Assembly: GCA_949287095.1 (NCBI GenBank)
Contig: CASEFA010000005.1
Coordinates: 59,406-123,405 of the forward strand
Source of the DNA: an uncultured Bacillota bacterium
GTDB taxonomy: Bacteria > Bacillota > Clostridia > Peptostreptococcales > Anaerovoracaceae
Reading direction: 5' to 3'
DNA length: 64,000 bases
Shown: positions 1 to 9,020 of the stretch, in pieces
Layout of the letters: each line of letters starts with the position of its first letter
Position numbering within the stretch: the first letter of the stretch is position 1
The notes under the pieces: model-generated
What the model was told of the DNA's origin: nothing
Databases searched by the model: none
What the model saw: the letters and a program-made list of their open reading frames with translations, nothing else
Position numbers and translations under genes: made by a program

Positions 1-21
1 GGCCAATAAATCCCCTGATAG

Positions 22-59
22 AGAAATAACCCCGCGGTGGTCATTGCGGGGTTATTTCT
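22..59 (-). terminator. Strong dyad downstream of the permease gene
   Basis: A perfect 14-bp inverted repeat, AGAAATAACCCCGC at 22-35 and its complement at 46-59, encloses a 10-base loop. It lies 15 bp beyond the stop codon of the minus-strand permease gene. The stem is A/T at its foot and G/C at its head, as in intrinsic terminators. Both strands have short T runs after the stem, so it could also stop a plus-strand transcript entering from outside the window. Confidence 0.75.
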
Positions 60-73
60 TTTACCTGAATATT

Positions 74-1585
74 TTATTCCATGCCGGACATGTGCTTTCT
101 CGCTTCCTCCATATCCTCAGGCTGTGACATGTCCATATCCTCGTACTTTACCCATACCGTACCCTTTTTCTTCTTGTAAATGAAGAACATTATGATGGAG
201 ATAGGTATGATTGCATAGCAGGTGAGGAAATCAAACCAGTTGAAGTCCGTGAATACCCACCAGTTTGCTCCGAAGCATACGATTATGCAAACGATGATGC
301 AGAACCAGGAACCGTAAGGATAGAACGGCGATTTATAGCCGAGCTCGTCAAGGGTATGACCCTGCTTTATCCATCCCTTTCTGAATCTGTAATGTGCCAC
401 GCTTATGGTCAGCCAGTTGTAAACTCCCGCGATTCCGCAGAGGTAATACGCTGCCGTATATGCAACACCGTCTCCTATAAGGGATGCAACAAAGGCTGTA
501 GCGGCGATGGCTGCGGTGAGAAGAACCGATCTTACCGGAACACCGTGTTTACTTATCTTTGCAAAGAACTTAGGCGCGTCTCCGCTTTCTGCCATGTGCT
601 GCATAGTTCTGGATGCGGCGTACATGGACGAATTGCCGCAGGAAAGTACCGACGTGAGAATTACTGCATTCATAAGAGATGCAGCCGCCGCAAATCCTGC
701 ATTTCTGAATATGATGGTAAACGGCGATGCCGCCACGTTGTCCTCAGCCGCATCGAGGAGCGAAGGCTCAGTAAACGGTATGAGAGTCGCAACAACGAAT
801 ATCGTTCCCAGATAAAATATCATAAGTCTCCAAAAAACGGTGTGAACTGCTTTCGGAACGTCCTTCTCCGGGTTTTCTGATTCAGCTGCAGAAAGACCTA
901 CAAGTTCCGTATTGGAGAAGGAAAACGCCGCTACCATAAGCACGCCGACGATTCCTCCTATGCCGTTTACAAACGGAGCCTTTCCGGCATCTCCTCCGTC
1001 CAGTACCCAGTTATGAAATCCTGCATCAGTCCCGGAATTCATTATTCCCACTATCATGAGAACACCTACTACGAGGAATATAACCGTTACTACGACCTTT
1101 ATGCTGGCAAACCAGAATTCTCCTTCGCCGAATCCCTTTACGGTGAACAGGTTAAGAGCCAGGAGAACCGCCAGGAAAAGCATTGCCCACAGAGTCGAGC
1201 TGGTTCCCGGGAACCAGTACTTTACAATAATTGCACCTGCAACAAGTTCCGCTGCTACAGTCATGGACGAACCGAACCAGTAGGACCATCCGTTGGTAAA
1301 TCCCCAGGCTTTGTCGACGAATCTGTTTGCATATGCCGTAAACGCTCCCGGAACAGGAAATCTGGTTGCCATCTCTCCCAGAGCGGTCATCATGCAGTAA
1401 ACCACCACTCCCATTATCATGTATGCCACCATGGCTCCGCCGGGACCTGCATCCTTGATGGTTCCTCCCATTGCCAGGAACAGTCCGGTTCCTATGGAGC
1501 CGCCTATAGCTATCATCTGAAGGTGTCTTCCCTTTAACCCCCTGTGAAGTTTTTCATTTCCGTTTTTATTTTTACTATCGCTCAT
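74..1585 (-). CDS. Amino acid permease, APC superfamily
   Basis: A polytopic transporter of 503 residues with about 12 hydrophobic segments. The N-terminal signature GGSIGTGLFLAMG and the later ALGEMATRFPVPGAF are typical of the AAT/LysP-GabP branch of the APC superfamily, which are proton-coupled amino acid importers. The ATG at 1585 is chosen over an in-frame codon nine residues upstream because AAAGGAG sits 8 nt before it. It is the last gene of a run with the glycyl-radical activase (42-bp gap) and enzyme, so its substrate may be the amino acid, or amino-acid-derived compound, handled by that enzyme; this is inference. The actual substrate cannot be read from sequence. Confidence 0.9.
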   Translation of the reverse strand: MSDSKNKNGNEKLHRGLKGRHLQMIAIGGSIGTGLFLAMGGTIKDAGPGGAMVAYMIMGVVVYCMMTALGEMATRFPVPGAFTAYANRFVDKAWGFTNGWSYWFGSSMTVAAELVAGAIIVKYWFPGTSSTLWAMLFLAVLLALNLFTVKGFGEGEFWFASIKVVVTVIFLVVGVLMIVGIMNSGTDAGFHNWVLDGGDAGKAPFVNGIGGIVGVLMVAAFSFSNTELVGLSAAESENPEKDVPKAVHTVFWRLMIFYLGTIFVVATLIPFTEPSLLDAAEDNVAASPFTIIFRNAGFAAAASLMNAVILTSVLSCGNSSMYAASRTMQHMAESGDAPKFFAKISKHGVPVRSVLLTAAIAATAFVASLIGDGVAYTAAYYLCGIAGVYNWLTISVAHYRFRKGWIKQGHTLDELGYKSPFYPYGSWFCIIVCIIVCFGANWWVFTDFNWFDFLTCYAIIPISIIMFFIYKKKKGTVWVKYEDMDMSQPEDMEEARKHMSGME

Positions 1586-1627
1586 CTGGAATCTCCTTTC
1601 ATTCCATAGCATTTATCAGTAGCTGAA

Positions 1628-2560
1628 TCATAGTCTGCCAAGTATTTCTACGCTCATATCGCCTTCCTTCTCGAAAAACTCCTTTATCCTGTCCACATAC
1701 TCGTCATCCGGGGGAGAAAAAGTCTCCTGTTTTCCGCCGATATTTCGCTCCTTCGACACGCCGAGGCTGTGATACGGCAGAAGCGTAAGCTTTGTGATAC
1801 CGTTTTCCCTGTAAAAGTCCAGTGTCCTTTCCATCATGTCCCATGAATCGTTCAGCCCTTTTACCAGAGGCATCCTCATCTGAATCTTGCTTCTGGTTTC
1901 GTCGTTTTCCGCAAGAGCTCTAAGATTTGAAAGGATTACCTCGTTTCCGTGTCCCGTACACTTTTTGTGAACGTCCGTATCTATGGCCTTCATGTCGTAG
2001 AGAATGCCTTCCACGTTTTTCCTTGACGCAAGCTCCATGAGCTGCTCGCCGTTTCCGTATCCGGACGTATCCAGGCACACTCTTATACCAAGCTTTTCCG
2101 CTTCTTCTACAAGTTCTGACACGAACTCATACTGAGAAAGCATTTCTCCTCCGCTTATGGTCATGCCTCCTCCGGTGTTCTCGTAGAAGGTCCTGTCCTG
2201 CTGCACCTCGTACATTATTTCGTCTACGGTCATGGCCTTTGCCACCGGCTTAAGAGCTTGAGCGTAACACATGTCTATGCACTCCATGCACATGCTGCAC
2301 AGCTTCCTGTCGATATCTATCCTGCCCTCACTATCCACAAATATGGCTTTCTGCGGACAGTGAGTCAGGCAGTAGCCGCATTTTATGCAGCTGTTAGGCA
2401 TTCTGATTATCTGCTGCGAAAAGTCTATGAGCTCCGGGTTGTGGCACCAGACGCAGTTCAGCGGGCAGCCTTTAAGAAAGACCGTAGTCCTTATCCCCGG
2501 CCCGTCCTCCGTTGAAAACTTCTGTATGCTTCCTACCAGTGCAGTTATAGCTTCGCTCAT
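1628..2560 (-). CDS. Glycyl-radical enzyme activating protein (radical SAM)
   Basis: A radical SAM activase of 310 residues that would install the glycyl radical on the enzyme encoded immediately upstream (3-bp gap). The SAM cluster motif CPLNCVWC is near residue 32. It is followed by an inserted ferredoxin-like region with two four-cysteine motifs (CIKCGYCLTHC and CSMCMECIDMC, about residues 57-96). The GGGMTISGGE segment contacts SAM in this family. The extra 8-Fe insertion is usual for activases of non-PFL glycyl-radical enzymes (dehydratases, decarboxylases, succinate synthases) and is absent from PFL activase itself. Partner assignment rests on adjacency and strand. Confidence 0.92.
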   Translation of the reverse strand: MSEAITALVGSIQKFSTEDGPGIRTTVFLKGCPLNCVWCHNPELIDFSQQIIRMPNSCIKCGYCLTHCPQKAIFVDSEGRIDIDRKLCSMCMECIDMCYAQALKPVAKAMTVDEIMYEVQQDRTFYENTGGGMTISGGEMLSQYEFVSELVEEAEKLGIRVCLDTSGYGNGEQLMELASRKNVEGILYDMKAIDTDVHKKCTGHGNEVILSNLRALAENDETRSKIQMRMPLVKGLNDSWDMMERTLDFYRENGITKLTLLPYHSLGVSKERNIGGKQETFSPPDDEYVDRIKEFFEKEGDMSVEILGRL

Positions 2561-2563
2561 ATC

Positions 2564-4939
2564 TTATGCATCCTTTTCAAAATGTGCTGTTCTGTATATG
2601 ATGGTGTCCTGTGCGCTCTTGTCAAGCTCGGTGAAATACGCCATGTAGCCTGCAACGCGAACCATCAGTCCCTTGTGCTTTTCAGGATTTATCTGTGCGT
2701 CCTTCAGAGTGTCTGTATCTACAACGTTAATCTGAATGTGCTCTCCGCCGTGGTCAAAGAAGGTCTTTATTACGCCTTCTATTCTCTGAAGTCCTTTTTC
2801 TCCTTCAACGCCTTTAGGGTCAAATCTCAGGTTGAAGAGAGCTCCATCGTGGAAATCGGCCTGATCCATTGCTGCAACGGATTTCACCGTTGCCGTAGGT
2901 CCGCTTACATCTCTTCCCATCATCGGGGAGGCGTTATCGCAGAACGGCTCTCCGGCCTTTCTTCCGTCAGGAGTAGCCCCGCATACCATTCCGTGAGAAA
3001 CATTTACGGTCTGGGAATGAACGTTGAAGGAGTATCTTCCGCCTCTTGCGTCCGGCCACTGCTGAACTGTATCCGCGATAAAATGCATCATCTCTCTGTA
3101 AATGCCGTCTACGTGCTCGCAGTCATTGCCGAACTTCTCCGGCTTGTTGAGGAGAAGCTGTCTCATTCTCTCATTTCCTTCAAAGTTAGTATCGAGGGCC
3201 CTGATAAGCTCGTCCATGGTGATGTCTTTATCTTCAAATACACACTTTTCAACAGCGGCAATAGAATCCGCCAGGTTGGCCGCTCCCGTGATGTAAAGGC
3301 CTGCCGTGGAATAGTTCGCTCCACCTTCCTGAACCGATTTTCCTCTCTCCACGCAGCCTTTTGTAACCATAGAAGCAAATATTACAGGGTACTTTATCAT
3401 GTGAATGCTCTGCATGATGTCGTAGCCTTCCTTAACCAGTTCATAGTGATGGATTATCTGCTTCTTCAGCGCATCCTTGAATTCCTCTATGTTCTTGAAT
3501 TCTCTCGGATCTCCGGTCTGAAGTCCCATAAGCTTCCCGGTTTCCGGATCTACACCGTTATGAAGCACGAACTCTATCATCTTGCCCATGTTCACATATC
3601 CGGCATCAGGGGAACCGTCAGTTCCGCCGCCGCCCGGGCCCGGCTGTATACATCCTATGATGTTCCAGTCTCTGGCTTCTTCCATGGTGCATCCTTTGCC
3701 GAGAGCCATCTTTATGGCCGTTTCATCGTTGAAGAATCCCGGATTTGCCTGACCGTCCTGAATCATTCTGCATCCCAGATCTATAAGATTCTTCGGCGTG
3801 CCTTCCCAGACTCTCACTGCCATAACCGGCTGAGTCGTCTTCAGCTGGTTGGCAGCCTCAAGGCACACGTATGAAAGCGGGTTCGTGGCGTCCTTCCCGT
3901 CAGGAGTCTGGCCGCCTACGGTGAGGATTTCCCACATAGGATATCCAGCAAAAGATGTTGCATACCATTTGTCACGAACTTCATACACTTCACAGCACTT
4001 CAGGTAGAAGCACTCCAGCACCTCCATGGCCGCTTCCTCTGTCATAGCCTTTTCTTCTACAACGGTTTTCCTGTAGAACGGCCACATGTACTGGTCAAAG
4101 CGTCCGAAGCTGCATGCCGTTGTGCAGACCTCAATGTGAAAGTACACGTGCACGAACCAGAGCAGCTGAAGAGCCTGCCAGAAATTTTCAGGAGGATTTT
4201 CCGGGACTGTCCTGCAGTTTTCGGCTATGGTGAGAAGCTCTTTTTTTCTCTTCTCATCGCTGCATTCCGACGCCTGTCTTTCAGCCTCATCAGCCATTCT
4301 GTGTGCATATGTAATGAGCGCTTCGCTCTGTATTATGCATGCTGTCCAGTAGTTTATCTTCTCCTGGTCTTCCTTGCACTTCGGAATAGTCTTTTCTATG
4401 TTCGCCTTGCACTCGTCGATGTATCCTCTGAGTCCTACCCGGAGAAGCTTGTCATGATCGCAGACAGTCTCCCCGGAAACTCCATTGGTAAGACCTACAG
4501 TGATAATGTCGTCTGACATGCATTCCCTGATATGAGGCGGTATTACTTTCTTTGAAAGGTCTTCCATGGATTTTCCTTCCCAGTAAGGAAGGGTCTCGAG
4601 GATCTTTTCCCTGTCTTCAGGAGTGATGTCATAAGGGTCCTTGCTTCTTACCGGAAAATCGTCTATGTCGCTTATGTACCATGAACTGGACTGAAATTCC
4701 GGAAACAGGTTGGCTCCTCTGTATTTGTCAGTAGCCGTTCCGACTATCAGTTCATCATCCATAATAAGTGTGGTCATGTTTTCCATGACGTGCTCCGTTA
4801 CTTTTGCTCTGAAAATCGGAGGCACCTCTCCGGCAAACTGCTTGTATGCCTCTGTCGCAAGCACCAGTCTCTCTGCGGTTATGCACGGTCTGGTATCCCA
4901 GAGTTTTTCCCGCATACGGCTTATTCTTTCGTTTAACAT
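2564..4939 (-). CDS. Glycyl-radical enzyme of unassigned specificity
   Basis: A 791-residue glycyl-radical enzyme of the PFL-like/eliminase size class. The radical site motif VRVAGYMAYF places the radical on Gly764. The catalytic thiyl Cys430 lies in IIGCIQPGPGGGG. Glycerol, propanediol, choline and hydroxyproline lyases carry Glu two residues after this Cys (GCVE); here it is Gln432, followed by an unusual glycine-rich loop. A classical dehydratase/eliminase assignment is therefore doubtful, and a decarboxylase, C-C lyase or fumarate-adding type are open options. A clear GGGAGG lies 5 nt before the ATG. It is the second gene after an aldo/keto reductase and is followed by its activase and an amino acid permease. 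Nothing else in the sequence names the substrate. Confidence 0.9.
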   Translation of the reverse strand: MLNERISRMREKLWDTRPCITAERLVLATEAYKQFAGEVPPIFRAKVTEHVMENMTTLIMDDELIVGTATDKYRGANLFPEFQSSSWYISDIDDFPVRSKDPYDITPEDREKILETLPYWEGKSMEDLSKKVIPPHIRECMSDDIITVGLTNGVSGETVCDHDKLLRVGLRGYIDECKANIEKTIPKCKEDQEKINYWTACIIQSEALITYAHRMADEAERQASECSDEKRKKELLTIAENCRTVPENPPENFWQALQLLWFVHVYFHIEVCTTACSFGRFDQYMWPFYRKTVVEEKAMTEEAAMEVLECFYLKCCEVYEVRDKWYATSFAGYPMWEILTVGGQTPDGKDATNPLSYVCLEAANQLKTTQPVMAVRVWEGTPKNLIDLGCRMIQDGQANPGFFNDETAIKMALGKGCTMEEARDWNIIGCIQPGPGGGGTDGSPDAGYVNMGKMIEFVLHNGVDPETGKLMGLQTGDPREFKNIEEFKDALKKQIIHHYELVKEGYDIMQSIHMIKYPVIFASMVTKGCVERGKSVQEGGANYSTAGLYITGAANLADSIAAVEKCVFEDKDITMDELIRALDTNFEGNERMRQLLLNKPEKFGNDCEHVDGIYREMMHFIADTVQQWPDARGGRYSFNVHSQTVNVSHGMVCGATPDGRKAGEPFCDNASPMMGRDVSGPTATVKSVAAMDQADFHDGALFNLRFDPKGVEGEKGLQRIEGVIKTFFDHGGEHIQINVVDTDTLKDAQINPEKHKGLMVRVAGYMAYFTELDKSAQDTIIYRTAHFEKDA

Positions 4940-4957
4940 TTCTACCTCCCTCTCTCG

Positions 4958-5851
4958 TCAATATTTTTCCATCGGAACTTTATCTTCAGGCGGCGGGAAC
5001 GATGCGGAGAGCATTTCCATGTCCTCCTCCGTCAGCTTTATACAGGCTGCGGCAATATTCTCGTCTATATGGTTTTTCCCCACCGCCTTAGGAATAGCGA
5101 TTATATCTTTCTGTCTGAGCACAAAGGCCAGCAGAATCTGTACTATTGAAGCCCCGTGCTTTTTTGCCACGGCGGCTACGTTCTTATCTGTCATAAGAGA
5201 CGCCTTTGACACACCGTCCTGAGTCACCAGATCTCCCGCACGTCCGGCCGGACCGTAAGCCATAATCGGAAGTCCTTTATCTCTCTGCCACGGCAGCAGG
5301 TCATACTCTATGCCGCGGCTTCCCAGATTATATAGAACCTGATTTACACAGCATCTGTCGCCGTCCGGCACCTTCCAGAGATCCTCCAGATCCTCAACGT
5401 CAAAATTAGACACTCCCCATCTCTTTATTCTGCCTTTGTCCTTAAGGTCTTCCATGCAGTAGACCACCTCCGACAGGTCGGCATCCTCCCTCCAGTGAAG
5501 CAGATAGAGATCGAGGTAATCCGTTTCCATCAGCTTCAATGAGCATTCCAGGCTGCTGTAAATGTGATTCCGGTTGGCGTTCTGCGGGTACACCTTGCTG
5601 AGAAGAAAAAGATCCTCTCTTTTAAGGTCCCTTATGGCATGGCCCACCACATTTTCCGCCTTTCCGTCGCCGTACATTTCCGCCGTATCTATGAGATTCA
5701 TGCCGGCACTGATTCCGTACCTCAGTCCCTCCACTTCTCTCAGAAACTTCTCGTCATCCTCTCCCATTTTCCATGTACCCTGCCCCAGTCTCGGCGCATA
5801 CGTACCGTCCGGAAGCATTATCTTTTCAATCTGCTTTTTTTCGTCTTTCAC
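4958..5851 (-). CDS. Aldo/keto reductase
   Basis: An NADPH-dependent oxidoreductase of the AKR superfamily, 297 residues. The catalytic tetrad is visible: Asp in NLIDTAEMYGDG, Tyr in the same motif, Lys in LLSKVYPQN and His in LYLLHW. The C-terminal cofactor-binding segment IIAIPKAVGKNH is present. The gene starts with GTG at 5851, preceded by GAGGAGGG. It heads the glycyl-radical enzyme transcription unit (18 bp before the next gene). The likely role is reducing an aldehyde product or a side product of the radical reaction, which is inference from context. A 9-bp inverted repeat lies in its leader. Confidence 0.88.
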   Translation of the reverse strand: MKDEKKQIEKIMLPDGTYAPRLGQGTWKMGEDDEKFLREVEGLRYGISAGMNLIDTAEMYGDGKAENVVGHAIRDLKREDLFLLSKVYPQNANRNHIYSSLECSLKLMETDYLDLYLLHWREDADLSEVVYCMEDLKDKGRIKRWGVSNFDVEDLEDLWKVPDGDRCCVNQVLYNLGSRGIEYDLLPWQRDKGLPIMAYGPAGRAGDLVTQDGVSKASLMTDKNVAAVAKKHGASIVQILLAFVLRQKDIIAIPKAVGKNHIDENIAAACIKLTEEDMEMLSASFPPPEDKVPMEKY

Positions 5852-5882
5852 AGGCGTTCCCTCCTCGTACGGGGCTTACCGC

Positions 5883-5919
5883 TTCAACCGGCCCACCGAT
5901 TCAGCGGTCTCCGGTTGAA
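5883..5919 (-). promoter_or_regulatory. Inverted repeat in the leader of the AKR/glycyl-radical operon
   Basis: Perfect 9-bp arms TTCAACCGG (5883-5891) and CCGGTTGAA (5911-5919), with an inner ACCG/CGGT pair, lie 32-68 bp before the GTG start of the aldo/keto reductase. There is no T tract, so this is more likely an operator for the divergent AraC protein or a leader RNA structure than a terminator. Function is inferred from position only. Confidence 0.5.
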
Positions 5920-5937
5920 AACGAAATTATCAAAATA

Positions 5938-5966
5938 TTGACTCTTTCCGTAGTGTATTGTATAAT
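5938..5966 (+). promoter_or_regulatory. Sigma-70 promoter of the AraC regulator gene
   Basis: TTGACT (5938-5943), a 17-bp spacer and TATAAT (5961-5966) match the consensus at 11 of 12 positions and point at the AraC gene about 100 bp downstream. A second possible promoter, TTGCCA with TATAAT at 6019-6024 and a 19-bp spacer, lies between them. The long leader leaves room for autoregulation. Confidence 0.75.
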
Positions 5967-6069
5967 TATCACCGGGCCGAAACAATAATTTCTTTGCCAT
6001 AAAAATCTATTTATTTGCTATAATATATGTGGAGCTATAATCGGGCAGAAAGGACAAAAGGCACAGGAA

Positions 6070-7923
6070 ATGTTATTTGAAAGAACTGCATATGAGGATG
6101 ATTTTCCCATAAACATAAGAATATTCGAAGTTGACGAGTACCCCGTTCACTATCATCAGGATATTGAATTTGTGTACGTTCTCAGAGGAACAATACTTCT
6201 TAAAAACGGCTATTACACCTATACCCTTAAAGAAGGCGACATTTTCATAAACAGCGGTCACGAAGTTCACGGTCTTCTGCACACAGAGGAACGCAATTTG
6301 GTCGCCGTTATACAGGTAAGCAACTGGTTTTTCACCAGATATTTTCCTTCCCTGCCCCTGGCATGTTTCAGGACGTACACCAGGGATGAAGGAAATACCC
6401 GCCTTGACAATTTAAGATACATGATGCTCCAGATTCTGCTCAACTACTGCCGCCGAAGCTTCAACTACAAGAGTAAATGCACTCTCCTCATGGTAGATGT
6501 AATAGAGTACATAAACAAATGGTTCAATCTTTTCGCCTTTGACGGAGATACTGTCGTGAATTCCGGCAGCGATGACCCGGTTATCATCGGCAGAATCAGC
6601 CGGATAATAACTTACATATACGCCAATCACTCCGGCAGAATAACCCTTGACGATATAGCCGCAGTCGAACATCTCAGTTCATATTACATTTCTCATCTTA
6701 TAAAGGATTACATGGGAATAAGCTTTCAGGAGTTTCTGTGTTTTGCGAGAGTGGAAAGCTCTGAAATACAACTTCTGGAGACAGATGACAAAATCAGTGC
6801 AGTTGCACGCAGCGCAGGTTTTTCCACCACGGCATACTATGAAAAATACTTCAGGAAATGGTTCCACACTTCTCCTTCGGAACACAGGGCAAAATTAAAA
6901 AAGCACATTCTCAGCAGCGAGAATATGCCTGAGGTGAAGGTCCCGCCGGAAAGCGTAATAATACCGAGACTTCAGCGGTATCTGTCCGTTCTGGAAGGAC
7001 AGAATCCCAACACTCTCATTTCCGGCTATCATCAGATATCTCTTTCTGTAGATCCTTCAGTTGAGCCGGTTATGGACATAAATCACGGGCTGCATCTGAT
7101 AGTGACTCCCGAAGATGTGGATGTCATGGGTCACAGGCTGTGGAGCGCCCTTGAGGCCCTCAGACCGGAAGCGGTAACAGTATCCGGTACGAAAAATGCA
7201 CCCCCGGATGAACTGACCCGCATAGCCGGAGAAATAAACAGAGGTGGATTTCCCGCCGCTGCATTCACAGAGACCTCTGCACCGGCAGGAGGATTTTACG
7301 GCGCTGATTCGGTTGCGGCATTTCACCATATCTTCAACAGATTCTGGGGAACATCGCAGCCTATTCCATGCCGGCTCAGGGATCAGGGAGATTCGAACCG
7401 CACTCTTAAGGGCATCCTGTCATGCTACACTTCGTCTGTCATTCCAAAGCCCGCATTTTATGCGTACTGCATCCTGAGCAGGCTTAAAGGCTCCCTGATT
7501 TACGAGAATAAATATTATTCCGTCATTAAGCTGAACGCGGATAAATCCCCCGCATACGTGATTCTGACCATGAATTACAGCGAAGACATAGAAAAACTCT
7601 GCACCAGAAAAAATACACCTTTTGATGTAAACTCGGTAATTTCAGGATTCACCGACCAGGTAGACATCAACATTACCATACCGGTCAACCCGGGAAAATA
7701 CGACATCATAAGATTTGCCTTTGAACGCGAGGACAATATATTCGCATACATGGCCCAGCTGGGATTCCCGGATAAGAGCAGCTTCCCCGGGGACTGGTGC
7801 CGGCTTCTTACCACTACGCCCCATGTAAATGTATCTCCCGTAACAGCCTCGGACAATCTGAATCTGAACATAGCCGCAAAAGGCGTCAGCTTTCAGATTA
7901 CCGCAGTGATACCGGCAGGCTGA
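6070..7923 (+). CDS. AraC-family regulator with a GH39-like C-terminal region
   Basis: A 617-residue regulator transcribed divergently from the glycyl-radical operon, and therefore its likely controller. Residues 1-90 form a cupin sensor (HYHQDIEFVYVLRG, then KEGDIFINSGHEVHGL). About 175-275 is the AraC/XylS double helix-turn-helix (TLDDIAAVEHLSSYYISHLIKDY, with the second helix around ARSAGFSTTAYYEKYFRKW). The last 330 residues resemble the back half of GH39 beta-xylosidases: an FTETSA strand, a VIPKPAFYAY segment and a beta-sandwich-like end, but no full catalytic barrel or clear acid/base pair. Some Firmicute AraC proteins carry such tails. The tail may be a ligand sensor here, which is inference. 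Confidence 0.85.
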   Translation: MLFERTAYEDDFPINIRIFEVDEYPVHYHQDIEFVYVLRGTILLKNGYYTYTLKEGDIFINSGHEVHGLLHTEERNLVAVIQVSNWFFTRYFPSLPLACFRTYTRDEGNTRLDNLRYMMLQILLNYCRRSFNYKSKCTLLMVDVIEYINKWFNLFAFDGDTVVNSGSDDPVIIGRISRIITYIYANHSGRITLDDIAAVEHLSSYYISHLIKDYMGISFQEFLCFARVESSEIQLLETDDKISAVARSAGFSTTAYYEKYFRKWFHTSPSEHRAKLKKHILSSENMPEVKVPPESVIIPRLQRYLSVLEGQNPNTLISGYHQISLSVDPSVEPVMDINHGLHLIVTPEDVDVMGHRLWSALEALRPEAVTVSGTKNAPPDELTRIAGEINRGGFPAAAFTETSAPAGGFYGADSVAAFHHIFNRFWGTSQPIPCRLRDQGDSNRTLKGILSCYTSSVIPKPAFYAYCILSRLKGSLIYENKYYSVIKLNADKSPAYVILTMNYSEDIEKLCTRKNTPFDVNSVISGFTDQVDINITIPVNPGKYDIIRFAFEREDNIFAYMAQLGFPDKSSFPGDWCRLLTTTPHVNVSPVTASDNLNLNIAAKGVSFQITAVIPAG

Positions 7924-7931
7924 CGGCTTCG

Positions 7932-9020
7932 TCATCCGAACATACTGTAGCTTACGTGATCCACGCAGGCCGTCTCCACCCGGCCGCTTTCAAGATACTT
8001 TATTATATCGTCACGGCTTCCCCTTATGCAGTACTTCTTCGTGGTAATGCCCTCCATGGCTTCGGCCTCTGCAATCAGTGTGTCGAGAATCTCGTGCACA
8101 TTTCCGTAATACAAGGTGTTGTTGTAGCTGAGCCCCATGGCGTCCGTATACATTTTGGTGTATTCCTTCAAAGTCCTCAGATTCTCAAGGTAGGGCTTCA
8201 CCAGCTCTTCGGAGGAAAGTTCGCTTCTCATGTCTTCACGGGAATAGGCCGTCGCTTTATCGCTTATGTTAAGTCCGGCCAGATAGTCGTAGCCGTCGCT
8301 TCCCGCATAGCCCTTCTCTACCTGAACCCACGTAGCCTGAAGGCTTCCTGTCATCTGCGCCCTCAGGTCATCTACGTCAACCCCGTCGAAGGCTTCTATG
8401 GACATGTCAAGGGTTGCTGACTGAGGCAGCTTCCTTATCTCTTCGATAAGGTTTTCAAGCTCTTCGGCCTTTTCGGCATCGGTACCCTCCCCGTAATAGT
8501 TTTCATTCCACGCAAAAGGCCCGAACATAGGATTTATCAGGTGGTACGGGTCGTCCTTAATTGAAAGCTTTCCGAACTTCATAGAAAGGGTTCCCGTCAC
8601 GGGCTCCCGGCCGCCTCCCGCTATGGCACTGGTTATGTACATGGTAATGTCATATCTGGCAAAGCCTTTGCTGTCCACATCTACCGTATATATCTCCACG
8701 TAAGGCGTGCTCACCTCGTAGTACGCCGAGAGAAGCTTTTCAAGCTCGGTTCTCTCTACCCTGTTTCCCACATCATCTTCCGTAACCTCGTTCATGGCTT
8801 TTGCGTTAGGCAGCAGCGCGTTCATAAGGGGGTTCAGACAAAGGGTGAGCGCCACCACGCACGCCAGAACTACGGCAAGGGTTTTAAAGACTATCTTCTT
8901 TATGCGCCTGTTTACGGCTTTTTCTATGGCCGCTTCAAAATCGGCATCGCCTGCAGGCTCCGGTTCCTTCCCCTGCTCTTCCATGTTCAAAGCCTTCAGC
9001 TCTTCATCTATCTTCTTCAT
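7932..9020 (-). CDS. Membrane-anchored anti-sigma factor, sigma-regulatory type
   Basis: A 362-residue protein with an acidic cytoplasmic N-terminus, one transmembrane segment at about residues 45-65 (VFKTLAVVLACVVALTLCL) and a large extracytoplasmic domain. This is the layout of anti-sigma factors of the Sigma_reg N/C type. It overlaps the 3' end of an ECF sigma gene, the usual arrangement for the pair. The ATG at 9020 is preferred to one at 9029 because the AGGAGG site lies 9 nt upstream of the former and directly abuts the latter. No zinc-binding anti-sigma motif is visible. The signal sensed is unknown. Confidence 0.75.
   Translation of the reverse strand: MKKIDEELKALNMEEQGKEPEPAGDADFEAAIEKAVNRRIKKIVFKTLAVVLACVVALTLCLNPLMNALLPNAKAMNEVTEDDVGNRVERTELEKLLSAYYEVSTPYVEIYTVDVDSKGFARYDITMYITSAIAGGGREPVTGTLSMKFGKLSIKDDPYHLINPMFGPFAWNENYYGEGTDAEKAEELENLIEEIRKLPQSATLDMSIEAFDGVDVDDLRAQMTGSLQATWVQVEKGYAGSDGYDYLAGLNISDKATAYSREDMRSELSSEELVKPYLENLRTLKEYTKMYTDAMGLSYNNTLYYGNVHEILDTLIAEAEAMEGITTKKYCIRGSRDDIIKYLESGRVETACVDHVSYSMFG

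Noticed and set aside
2582..3874. A 430-codon open frame on the plus strand
   Set aside because: It lies wholly antisense to the glycyl-radical enzyme, whose motifs are complete. The antisense product has no family features and comes from codon bias.
2564..4939. Pyruvate formate-lyase
   Set aside because: PFL has two adjacent cysteines and an activase without the ferredoxin insertion; here there is a single GCIQ cysteine and an 8-Fe type activase.
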